A DNA stretch of 64,000 nucleotides from Muricea muricata (Eukaryota; Cnidaria; Anthozoa; Malacalcyonacea; Plexauridae): assembly GCA_963855995.1 (NCBI GenBank), contig OY979717.1, positions 4,044,728 to 4,108,727 on the forward strand, read 5' to 3'. Numbering within the stretch: the first letter of the stretch is position 1; each line of letters begins with the position of its first letter. The notes beneath the pieces are model-generated. The model did no database searches. It had not been told where the DNA came from and was given only the letters and a program-made list of their open reading frames with translations. Positions 13,001 to 22,800 of the stretch are shown one piece after another. The translations under genes and the position numbers were made by a program.

Positions 13001-14723
13001 TCCAATAATTTAAAAAAATGCAAGAAGACTTTTGCTACACGAACTGACCAGAAGAGAAACGCTATGAGTAGGAAGACGACCATTATACCATTAGCACTAA
13101 AACCAAATACACACAGGGAAAAATCGTTATTGAGTGGACTTGAAATTATATAAGATATACAAAATTATCTTCCTAAATTAACCGTTTCTTGAGTGAGGTG
13201 GCGAATGGAGATTTGTATGCGCATTAAACAAGTGCAGTTAATGTTCCTCCAGTTATCAAAATTTTATCCTAATTTCATTCAACATATGATGAAAAAGTGA
13301 AAAAATACAGTAAAAATCAATAATTCAAGTGAACACGCTCTTCGTCAGGAAGTTAGCAGTTAGGACCCTAATCACTGGAAATTTCAACTTTATCGTTTTA
13401 GTAAAAGATTGAACCTTTTGTGGACTTACTAGCTAGATGAAAGTTTACTTACTGTTGAACATTGTAGAAATTAACACAGTCGATAAGAACAGGATCTTTA
13501 TCCATGAAGAGTTTATCATAATCCACACAGAATATCAAGAAAGTTGTGAAAAGAACAATGAAAACGTATTGTCTAGAGAGAATAATGCTCATTTTGAGAA
13601 TTTGTGGGTTGCAAAAAATGCTTTTCTCATCCAAAAGCAAAGAACCTGTCAAGCTGTGCCTTCCAAGCAGGGTTAAACATTTTTTTATTAGACAATTGAA
13701 CATCATTTTCTGCATTGTAATTAAAAACCTTTTTGGCAGACAACATTAAGCTCAGGTATATTTTTATATACTGGACCAGCCATCATGAATTTCAAATTAA
13801 TAAATATCTATACTTACGCTAATTCAAAGCATTCTTTCAGCAATATACAGACAAACCCATTTTGTTGGTGGTAATCATAGACGTATTATATTGTTAAAGA
13901 AAAGACACAAATATGGCACAAATTTTATAATCATCATAGTCTAATAACTTGTTATTTAACAGGTATTTAAAAATATCATATCATTAATTAATATGTATTA
14001 AAGAAAAAAACATCACATTTTTACTATAGTTATAAAATACAAAATTTATACATCACATAGTTGGGGGCATGCTAAAAGGAGAGTTATGAGTTACCTGCAT
14101 GGTTGTGGCTATGAACATGAAAATATTCAGAAGTGAGAACAAAATGAAATAATAAATTAAGTAACAGTACATAGATAGTGAGTGAACAAAATGATTTTTG
14201 ATAGCAATATCATAATTTATACATTTCTTTAAATAGTGCATATTATTAAATACAGTACCTGAAATTTAAAAAGGATATTCTTATGAAAAAATCATCCAGA
14301 TTTTCTATGTGGTTCCATCGACCTAAACCATAGCATAATTTATTTAAGTTTCAGACACAATGTCTTCTAGCATCTCACATGGAGCTGCATGGTTTAGTCT
14401 GTGTAAACCACAGATTACAGACTGGGGTAAATATCTCCTTCATTGTTTGTTATTCTTTCAGTATAGTAGAAAATTTTTTTTCATCAAACAAATATTTTGT
14501 AAAAAAAGTTAATCCAGTTAGCAGTCTGCATCTCAAAGTGACCACTATATAGGTTAAGTCAAGAAAGTCCTTTAAACAACATAAAAATCACACCATTTCT
14601 GCCACTGCCATCTCCCCCAGGTGCTGTTATATGAACTTGAGGAGGTAAATCTTCATCAACATTTTCTTCAGATTCATCATCTGACTGAAGCCTTTCATAA
14701 TGAGTGTTTGAAAATTTCTCCAT
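4038..14723 (-). CDS. ATG9: Autophagy-related protein 9 (ATG9), 20 coding exons
   Basis: ATG9 is the multispanning lipid scramblase of Golgi/endosome-derived vesicles that feeds autophagosome growth with ATG2. Coding exons from the start: 14594-14723, 14279-14322, 13818-13882, 13453-13572, 12961-13096, 12310-12647, 12132-12231, 10723-10763, 10029-10091, 9742-9816, 9184-9293, 8412-8452, 7803-7898, 7630-7668, 7199-7378, 6839-6922, 5654-5720, 4766-4842, 4421-4576, 4038-4163. They sum to 2088 nt (695 aa; human ATG9A 839). Every junction keeps frame. Landmarks: an N-terminal YERL sorting-type motif; WNHIENLDDFF; TTFLIFCVDYDKLF (TM1); QKEHQMCVHKAELTELDIYH; LILFWGPDAPF; RHFNELDHEFQIR; CPEQLLRQVLIHIHYIPDEW; FRNFTVEVVGVGD; a C-terminal SSMLYMHE. 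The start is the first ATG after acceptor TTTTAG at 14733. The junction 5654/4842 uses a weak donor (GTTGGT). The stop TAG overlaps a possible donor AAG/GTAGGG, so a further C-terminal exon is possible. Confidence 0.93.
5033..5106. repeat. Short palindrome in ATG9 intron
   Basis: AAAGTATAATTTTGTGGAAA at the left is mirrored by TTTCCAAAAAATTATACTTT at the right, around ACACCACGTAAAT and its complement. A related GTGGAAACACC ... GGTGTTTC pair occurs at about 58195-58255, next to STK11 exon 9, so this is a dispersed small foldback family. Confidence 0.7.
5222..5278. repeat. Poly-G/poly-C hairpin
   Basis: A run of about 12 G, the near-palindrome CACATATGCATATCAAATG and its partner, then a run of about 14 C. 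It could form a hairpin or a quadruplex, and it is a site where read length error is likely. Confidence 0.7.
6280..6634. mobile_element. hAT-type MITE, 355 bp
   Basis: Termini are CAGTGAACTCTA and its inverse TAGAGTTCACTG, with a second inverted block GGAACGATAACT / AGTTATCGTTCC inside. It is flanked by the perfect 8-bp direct repeat TTCAGCTT at 6272-6279 and 6635-6642. CAG-starting TIRs plus an 8-bp duplication are hallmarks of the hAT superfamily. It is noncoding and sits in an ATG9 intron. Confidence 0.88.
8818..9072 (+). repeat. Dispersed repeat, copy 1 (in ATG9 intron)
   Basis: It starts GATCTGACCGTGAGTAAAA and ends CCAGTACTTTTCCGTGTTTT. An inverted relative is at 57226-57462 in an STK11 intron, with the same ends and the shared core TGGATTTCTATTTG. 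It is a noncoding interspersed element of about 250 bp and unknown class. Confidence 0.65.
13883..14278 (-). other. ATG9: U12-type AT-AC intron in ATG9
   Basis: On the minus strand the intron begins ATATCCTTTTT directly after ATAAGA and ends TTTCTTTAACAATATAATAC before GTCTATGATTAC. The 5' end is the minor-spliceosome AT-AC donor consensus. CTTTAAC is a good U12 branch site, about 11 nt from the terminal AC. The splice joins FFIR to VYDYHQQNGF, which matches human FFSRVYNLHQKNGF without a gap. A GT-AG alternative using TTTCAG/GTACTG 20 nt downstream would break that match. Confidence 0.88.
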
Positions 14724-15537
14724 TGTTAATCTAAAAGAAAATTCCCTTGTTGAGTGGTATTACAGCTTTTCCTTGGTATATTAACAGTAATAAGAATGAA
14801 AAAATTAATTATAAATTGCTTTTACACGATTTTATATTACCAAATGTTCTATTTTTTGTTGGGCTCATCACCACAACATATGGGTCCATTTTACTCAACC
14901 TACTATGTCAACTTTCCCCAGCTGTGGGACTTGGAAATCACACTTACCCAAAGAAAACCCACAATTTTTGGCAGAGATCAAGACCTTTCCAGAATTCAAT
15001 GAACGATAAAAAATCCAGTTCAAAAACCATGGTCTGATTTTGATTGGTTTTATCAAGCAAGGACAGTGTCCTAAGGTTCATGACTTAACAAAAATGTGCA
15101 ACAATCTGAATTTTTAATCTACTATGTGATAATGTGTCCAGATGAAAAATCTAAATGTATTATACAGTAATATTATTTTCTGTACTCTGTAACCCACATA
15201 TCAAGAACAACATAAATGCAAACATGTTCAACTTGTTTTTGATATTTGTACACAAAAAACGAAGTACGAAGGTCACAGGATACACAAAATAAATTGACTG
15301 ATGTTAAGAAGGGGGTCGTCACAAGCAAAACTTGGAACTCGTTTACACGGTACCAGATTTGTGTGGTCACAACATTGGGTTAACTAGGTTACTTTTCAGT
15401 CATATTTACCCCTATCACTTTTTCTATGATTAGATGTCATTGAATTCTAAAATATCAATAAAGTTGAAAGAGTGACACTTGTCTTCATACTATCCAATTT
15501 AATATCGTGAACATGTGGTGATGTGGATCCTGGACCG

Positions 15538-15668
15538 TATTAATTGGGAGGGTGTTTATTCATATATTTGTATTCTGCCTGATGAACATTTCTTTTGAAA
15601 TCGACTGCATTTCAAAAGCAACTCTTCAGGCAAAATTCAAATGTATGAATAAACACCCTTCCAATTAT
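15538..15668. repeat. Foldback MITE, about 130 bp
   Basis: TGGGAGGGTGTTTATTCATA is mirrored by TATGAATAAACACCCTTCCA, around an inner pair TTCTTTTGAAAT / ATTTCAAAAG. A half-copy with GATATTCATATATTTATG occurs near 22110. Confidence 0.7.
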
Positions 15669-16060
15669 CATTCTAGAGATTACTCTGGGGGTCATACCTC
15701 ATGGGTAGTGCTAGGAGTGAATAAACTATACCTGAAAGCATTTTATTTATAACTCCTCCTTGTTGAGATGGAAAATATCACGCCCAAATTTCTTAGTTTC
15801 GTTTAATATTTAATACAGAATCTAAATACTCATCAGCATCAGTTTGTTGTAGTTAAATTTAATCGATGTACGAAGGGACCTGAGCTTTTCCGCTCCAACG
15901 GACCAACGAGAATTAACCATGATATATAATTATATACTACATAGTTCAGAGGAATAATCTAAATTCTAGTATGTATTCGCAGAAATATGCCATATACACA
16001 ATATGTCAGATACACAAATACGCTTGGCTTGTAATTTTCCTGGATTAGTAAAATACTTAC

Positions 16061-16122
16061 TGCCAGATGACAGTCGCCAATCTTCAAAATATTATTGCTG
16101 ACTTTAGCTCGATCCATTCGTA
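16061..16122 (-). other. Possible 5' leader exon of ATG9 with upstream ATG
   Basis: On the minus strand an ATG opens MDRAKVSNNILKIGDCHLA and runs into a strong donor GGCA/GTAAGT at 16061/16060. Splicing to the acceptor TTTTAG before the ATG9 start exon would put this ATG out of frame with ATG9, as an upstream ORF. It could instead be the first exon of another minus-strand transcript. Only the donor and open frame are visible. Confidence 0.4.
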
Positions 16123-16318
16123 TATTTATATTTCGGCTGCAAAAAGCGAAAGTTAATGCTCAGAAAATCCATTCTACAATTCCACGAATAATAGAAGTCC
16201 TTTCAGCTTCAGAAGGCATAAAATATATTTAAAAACAGGCAAATTTTGTCATTATTAATAAATTGTAATCATAAATTAGAATGTTAAAATTTTTGTTTAC
16301 GTTTGATGACGACTTTAG

Positions 16319-16330
16319 TGCGCATGCGCA
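16319..16330. promoter_or_regulatory. NRF-1-type palindrome upstream of ATG9
   Basis: TGCGCATGCGCA is a perfect match to the NRF-1 consensus. It lies about 200 bp upstream of the putative ATG9 leader exon, a typical place for this ubiquitous-promoter element. A second half-site (TGTGCGCATGAG) follows at about 16351. Occupancy is inferred. Confidence 0.5.
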
Positions 16331-16437
16331 TTTGTACGTAAGCATAATTTTGTGCGCATGAGCAGTCACAAAATAAATTATTGGTCGTTCTTATTTTGTC
16401 GTTCTTCGGGGGAGGGAGGGGCTTCCACATTAGTAAC

Positions 16438-16515
16438 ACCCCCCAAACAATTCCCCCAAGTAACACCCCCAAACAATTCCCCCAAGTATCACCCCCAAAC
16501 AATTCCCCCGAACAA
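16438..16515. repeat. 26-bp minisatellite
   Basis: About three copies of a 26-bp C-rich unit (ACACCCCCAAACAATTCCCC plus AAGT). Open frames across it are repeat artefacts. Confidence 0.8.
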
Positions 16516-17039
16516 AAACACTTGCCACAAGTCAAGTGCGCCTTTTTTAGTGTGCACAATATAAAGCAAGTAACACAATCTCGCTCCCAGAACATTGCCA
16601 TTGAAATACCCTGCAGGATGATTATGAGGTTGTACGCGAGCGAGCCAAACAGACACACAGAACAGGCTTGTTAGTCCTCGGTACGCCCGGCAAAATGAAG
16701 TAAACACTGACTAAGTTAGTAAATTTAATTTGTATACCGCGGAAGACTGTACAAAAGTACCATGTATCACCTATTGTATTACCACAATCATGTGGATAAA
16801 TACCGAAAATGATTGAACCTAGTTTTTCACATCTTGGTCAAAGTACTCACTCGTTACTCTGAGCTTCAGACGTGCAGTGGTAATAAAAGGGCACAGGTGA
16901 CAAGGTAGCATGGGAAGACTTCGAGGTTAATGAAAGGGACGAAAATGGCAGACTCATCTCGACTGCTGTTGAAAATGGAATATTTCTATGCACTGGGACT
17001 AAGATTCTTCAGCAAATGGGCTCATTTCAAATGTGGTCA

Positions 17040-19750
17040 AGACTTTTGGAAGGGAGCACCTCTCTCCCATACCACAGATCAGGTATAGAACCAGATCACA
17101 GATTAAGTATATACAGATAGGAAACTCGCGCGTGTTTCCTTATTATTTTGTGTCCTCACGTACGCGTCAGCTCGCGTCACCCCACGCGCCACGCAAAATT
17201 GCTCTGGCAAGTGTCATCGTTCGAATTTTCAGGTAAAAGTATAGGAAAAACGGTGTTCGAAAGAGAAAAAATGCATATTTTACAAAATTGAAGCAAGGTT
17301 TCACTGTTTTGAGCTCAAAATTTAAAGATAAATGGTAGGTGGTTGTTTTTGGGTGGAAAAGATTTACGAGAGTTTATTCAGAGTTTATTTCAAGGCAGAA
17401 ATACAAGCGATGTATTGACATGACATGCCGACCTCTACCCTTGATCACTTTGATGGGCCAATTACATGATCGGTTAACTTTGTTTTAAAATTGTTGAAAT
17501 CTCAAAGTAGTAAGAAAAGATGAAAGAGCTGATTTCAAAACGACGAGAAGCTAGCTAGCTCTTTGCAAGTTAGACTTTTGATCGAGGCTACAAGCATATA
17601 GTAGTGTTGTAAACACTATTTATTAACTTTTACATTTAACATATTAACAATATTGGTTATGCATGAGTTTATACTTATATTTTATTTATATACATGTAAA
17701 CAGTCCCTAATTATGCTAAAAAGTGGAGCTTTGTTTATATTAACCCCAGTCACTGATTTTCACTGCATGGTTCTCACTATCCTGTTCTGATTATCTGCCA
17801 GGAATTGTGTCTGCTAAAGTACTGCTGAGTCTGCTTTAGAGCATAACAGACTGCCACAAGCTTTCTTAAAAGGACTGGATCATGCTTGTCAATGAATAGT
17901 CCCAGAGGATTGTTGGCAACTAAAGGAGAAAAAAAGTACTCTTTTTACAAGAACAAACCAACTGAAGAATATTGTAGCTGAAAGTAGCAACTTGCAACAA
18001 ACTTTTTATCCCAGCTGAGACTTTTTATCCTAGAGAAACATATTGCACATAATGTGTTCATGTGAACAGGGAAAACTTGAATTGAGAATTTGACAATTAT
18101 ATGTGCAACAAGTTTCTTGTAAATTAATGAGATGAGCAAGTGATGGCTATACCACATAATGGAATAAATAGAAAATACAGCATGAGTTTCTCAGCTCAAA
18201 GCTTTCATATCTGCATGTACTTGTTTCATTATGTGTAGTGCATTCACAAATACATACAAACTGTTCATGGTGCAATCTGAAGTACCTCAGAAAATAGGGC
18301 ATACTTAAAAGTGAACAAAATATGTGTTTTTTAATTACCTTGATGAAGAGTATTTGTCCATGCATGCTCAAGTCACTACAGCTGTGAGACTGGCTTTCTT
18401 TTCACCATCTTGTTTTTCTGGGTATTATGTAAATTCTGAATTAAAGCAAAATAGTTAATTTGGCCCTTTTCAGTATAGTTATCTTTATAATCTGAGTGTA
18501 TAGGGAATATGAATTTTGTAAACTTGAATCTCTATGTAGAATTGTGTACTTTAATGTATTAACAAGCATATTTAATAGACAACGTTAGGCGTGAAGAATT
18601 AAAAACATGGTCGAAGACAAAGTGTATAAGTGTATGGGTGAATTGTTTTCGGATAAAATACAAACATAAATGGCTTGGAATGTAAATTTGCTCACATGTC
18701 ATCAAGCAAGTTCGAATCTTATGGCTGCTTGAGAGAAACTTGCCTGTCTAGTGTTTTTTTGTCCACATTTTCGTTGGTAAGCACAAAACAAGTGAATTAC
18801 AAATAGTTTTGATCAACTTCACGACAAAACAAGCAATATTACACTTACCTGTTGGTATTATTATCACATCGTCTTCAGATAAAGGCATGAACACTTTGAA
18901 AACACACTCCTTAGCGTTTTTTTCTCGTTTTTCTTGCCAGCAAGGGCCGCTTGTACAGTCATTTCATGTCAAAATGTTTGGGTTTAACTTCATTCCCAAA
19001 AATTGAGACGTTGACGAAAATCAGAAATATATATTTTTTAAAATCGCAGTTTTATTGCCGAAATTTGGGTTTTTCCTATCTATTTTCTTATTAAATTTTT
19101 TCATGACACTTGCCAGACGCTTGCCAGACACTTGCCAGAGGCTGACGCGTACACTGCTGACGTGACATCAAAGTGAGGACAGAAACACGCGCGAGTTGCC
19201 TATCTGTATATACTTGATCTGTGACCAGATGTCTCACTAAGCAAAATTTATGTCCGCGATTTTGAAGAGCTCGCGTCAGCCTTCGTCAGATTTGCTCGCG
19301 TCAGACTTGCTCGCGTCAGACTTGCTCGCGTCAGATCACTCGCGTCAGATTTGCTCGCGTGGCGTGAATCTTTCTTGCTAAAAAGAAGCAGCGTATCATT
19401 TATCAGTAAAATTCGTCAAGAAAGTAAAGATCAATAGGTAGTTGCGCCTAAAATCGCCGTTTAACTGCCAAAATTCTGCACTTCCCTATCTTTTTTCTGA
19501 TAAAAAATGTGCATTACACTTGCCCACAGAGGTATTGCGTGTCCAATTCGTGCTCTCACGTAAGCAGTACACGTCAGCGTGGCAAGTGCCATTGCGTGAG
19601 CAATTCGTGCTCTCTGGTTGCGTCATCTCGCGTGTGCAATTCGTGATCAGCCGAAAAATCGCGGACACGAAAACATTAGGAATAGATAGGAAGTGAGACA
19701 TCTGGATCTATACCTGATCTGTGCCCATACTCTCTCCTGGATGTTCCCCG
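17040..19750. mobile_element. Long TIR-bounded element of unknown class
   Basis: The left end has CACAGATCAGGTATAG, AAGTATATACAGATAGG and ACTCGCGCGTGTTTCC in order. The right end has all three in inverse order and orientation (GAAACACGCGCGAGT, CCTATCTGTATATACTT, CTATACCTGATCTGTG). The right arm carries an internal duplication (about 19020-19230 against 19430-19705) and a tandem array of CTCGCGTCAGAC units at 19265-19355; CTGGCAAGTGTC recurs in both arms. The interior holds minus-strand exon-like sequence. It looks like a DNA transposon with complex ends, but no target duplication or transposase was identified. Confidence 0.55.
17777..18892 (-). CDS. Unidentified minus-strand gene inside the TIR element
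   Basis: Two pieces look like real exons. The last, 17777-17919, follows CTCCTTTAG, reads NNPLGLFIDKHDPVLLRK, then LVAVCYALKQTQQYFSRH, and stops at TAG. The first, ending at a strong ACAG/GTAAGT donor at 18849/18848, reads MPLSEDDVIIIPT from ATG at 18892. One or more linking exons (perhaps near 18425) are needed because the phases of these two do not match. I recognise no domain. It could be the transposon's own protein, a captured gene, or a host gene that the inverted repeats happen to flank. Confidence 0.35.
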
Positions 19751-19887
19751 AGCCTGCGATGGCGAGGCTGCGTTATACAGTATTTTTAATTTCGTGACCA
19801 AAAATTACCAAGGGAGGGGTGAAACACTGAAACGGGAAAATATCGATAAACACTCTTTCCTTTTCAAAGAAAATTTGCTGTAAAAAC

Positions 19888-22800
19888 ATGACGAACACTC
19901 GGCCAAGAAGACCAGAAGTTCCTAACAAACCTTCAAGTATTCTTAACGAAAATGAAAACAACATTGTATTTGGTTTGTTAGGCAAGCGTTGTACGGTAAG
20001 ACACTGTCGTAACTAAAAATATATTCCTTCTAATTGGCGTTTACAAAAACCATTTTTATGTTTCCTGTATATTTTTAGACCCTCGCAACGTCTGTAGTTC
20101 AACTCTATCTGGCTTTATCTACCTCTCGAGACAGATGGACAAAGCAGCATTGTGGTGTGGCTTGTTTTGTCAAAGACAACAAAGAGAGATCATATTTTAT
20201 TCGAATTTTTCACCTCCAGGTATTATACTTCAATTCGCACACCGAGTTACTTCCTGAATTTGTTCTTTCGTTTATTTGAAACTACCAGCAGTCAATTATT
20301 GACAGTATTTTTCAGGTTAGTTTCTAGTCTTGACTTCAAGAGATGTGCAAAGTTTCTACGTATTTTACATGTATGGTAATCCTCCTAATGCATGAGCTAT
20401 GCAATTATTTAGCTGAGGCCAGTACCCAGTTTGCGTTCAGATATAGTGAACGCTATCTCCATGTTTGTGGGTAGTTTGTAACAGCCGAGATAGCATATTT
20501 TTATGTGAAAGCACAGTGACCAAACAACAGGATTGAAGCATGTTCAAGCAACAAAATATATTTGCCAAATTTTCAAAAATGATTGCACTTGAGGTGTTTA
20601 TCGGATCGGATTGAGCCTTTTCAATCCGACGGTTTACAAAATGTCTTATCCCAAATCCGATCCAATCCAAATTACAAATATAGGGTCCGATCCAATCTGA
20701 ACACTAGAGCTTGAATCCGATCCAATCCGAAAAAATACGATCAAATCTGAGGCGCCATTGACTTAAATTAATGTCAGCAAAGATAAAGTCATGTAACAGA
20801 ACAATGAACATCGGAATGTCTGTTGATGAAGTCACCACATGATGAAGTCTTACTCCTTGGTTCTTTTTGTCTGCATCAGTTGACTCTAAAGCCTCCCACG
20901 CACCACCTTTCATGAAGCTCTTGATACACAGGAGAGCATTCCTGTTTCTTAGTGTGCCTGATTCGTTCAGGTCCGAATAAAATACAACAAAAACTGGGTT
21001 TGCACAACTCTAGATTGCACAGTATTTCTACCTATTTTAAAACTGCAATAGCAACAAACATTCCCAAAGTTAGTTTGTCTGGTATAGATTTATAAATCAG
21101 GGGAAGGTGGTTACCGGAGGTATATACACCGTTTGCTAATAACAAAGTATATAGTGTCTCACAGTTAAAAAAATATTTTAAAAATGAGACAGTTATTAGG
21201 GGTTTTGTGAATTATTTAATTTTTTTGCAAGCAGAAACTATAAATTATGTATGATGATAACATATCAATAATAATGATCCAAGCTTCCACAACTTAGGAG
21301 TCCGAGAAAAGGTTCTTTCCTTAAATACTTTTATATATTTCTCATAAACTGGAAATACTTTGACTTATTTGCGTACCCGGTACACCAATTTCCACCAGCC
21401 CTCATGACTAAAAAGATCACTGTACAAAGTACTACTAATTTCTGTAGTATTGTGTTAAGCTTGAGTACAGTACAAAACATAATCCGAAGATTAGCATCTT
21501 GAAACCAAAAATATGAGTTAGCAAGAAAATTGAGTAAGTAATATTTCGATTTTATTACAAAATCATCATCAGACTAACTACAGTTACAATATATACAAGG
21601 TCTTATATGCAAGTTGGCATGCCATGATGACATCATAGAAACGGAAGCATCAATCAAAACCACGACATGTGCAGTGATACTTCTCACTGCACATGTTGTG
21701 GTTTTGATTGATGCTTCCGTTTCTATGATGTCATCATGGCATGCCAACTTGTATAGAAGACCTAGTATATATTGTAACTGTAGTTAGTCTGATGATGATT
21801 TTGTAATAAAATCGAAATATTACTTACTCAGTTTTCTTGCTTAACTCATATTTTTGGTTTCAAGATGCTAATCTTCGGATTATGTTTTGTGTTATATTTT
21901 TTGAAATTGTCGGCTAGTATTGGTTTTTGAGTACAGTATATAAGCATTATATAAGTGCCTGAAAATGCCAAACATACGTATTATTTCAATGGCACAGCAA
22001 ACCGTTGATGCTCCCCTTTACTACATTTTTAAATGAGTGGACGTCTATGCTTCTTTATTGAAGCCACCTACTTTCAAGGCAGTAGCTAGAATCTTAATGG
22101 GAAGGGGGGGATATTCATATATTTATGTTCTGCTTGATAAGTTTCTTTGAAATTGGATTTAGAGTGATCAATTTGAATTTGATTTAAAAAGAACTTGAAA
22201 TTTGATGGCAACATCTAATTTGCTTCTAAAGCTGAGATTTTTACTATTGCTGCAGGCAACACTAATTGTCATATGGTACCATAAATTTAAGTTGTTATGA
22301 TCAGCAATCTTTTATCCCTCATTGGTGGTACAAAAATTGTACTGTATGTAGAAAGATAAACGCATCTCTCCTGTTTACAAAGGATGATGCGCATACCAGT
22401 ATAGGGAAAATTGATGGTTATCTCATAGCAGTTGTAGGTAGGAAGTTTTGTATCCCGCTGTGAGGATCGCTTGGAAATTAAAGATTTACTGTAAACCTTC
22501 CTTGTGCAACTGAAATCTTGGGTGCCCAAGCACTAGAATCCAGCAGACCTAAATAATAAAGATTGCTCTTCTGGAGTGAACAGGCTAAAGCACAAGTGGT
22601 GCAAATGGTTCGTGTGTTGTGCCTCTCACCGCTGGTAGACCAAGTCTGGTGTGTGTTTAATATGAGTAGTGAATGACCTTTCTCCTTTTCTCTGAGAGTT
22701 TTTCCCTGCTAGGATGTACTCACACTCAAAATTATCATCAAAAAAATTATCAACACACTTGGGTAATAAAATTGAAGAAAGTTGTTGCAAAGGAGTTGTA

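Noticed and set aside
14259-14279. GT-AG donor TTTCAG/GTACTG as the end of the second ATG9 coding exon
   Set aside because: It adds ISFLNF-like residues with no counterpart in ATG9 and leaves the next exon out of register. The AT-AC junction 20 nt earlier restores the conserved FFxRVYxxHQxNGF.
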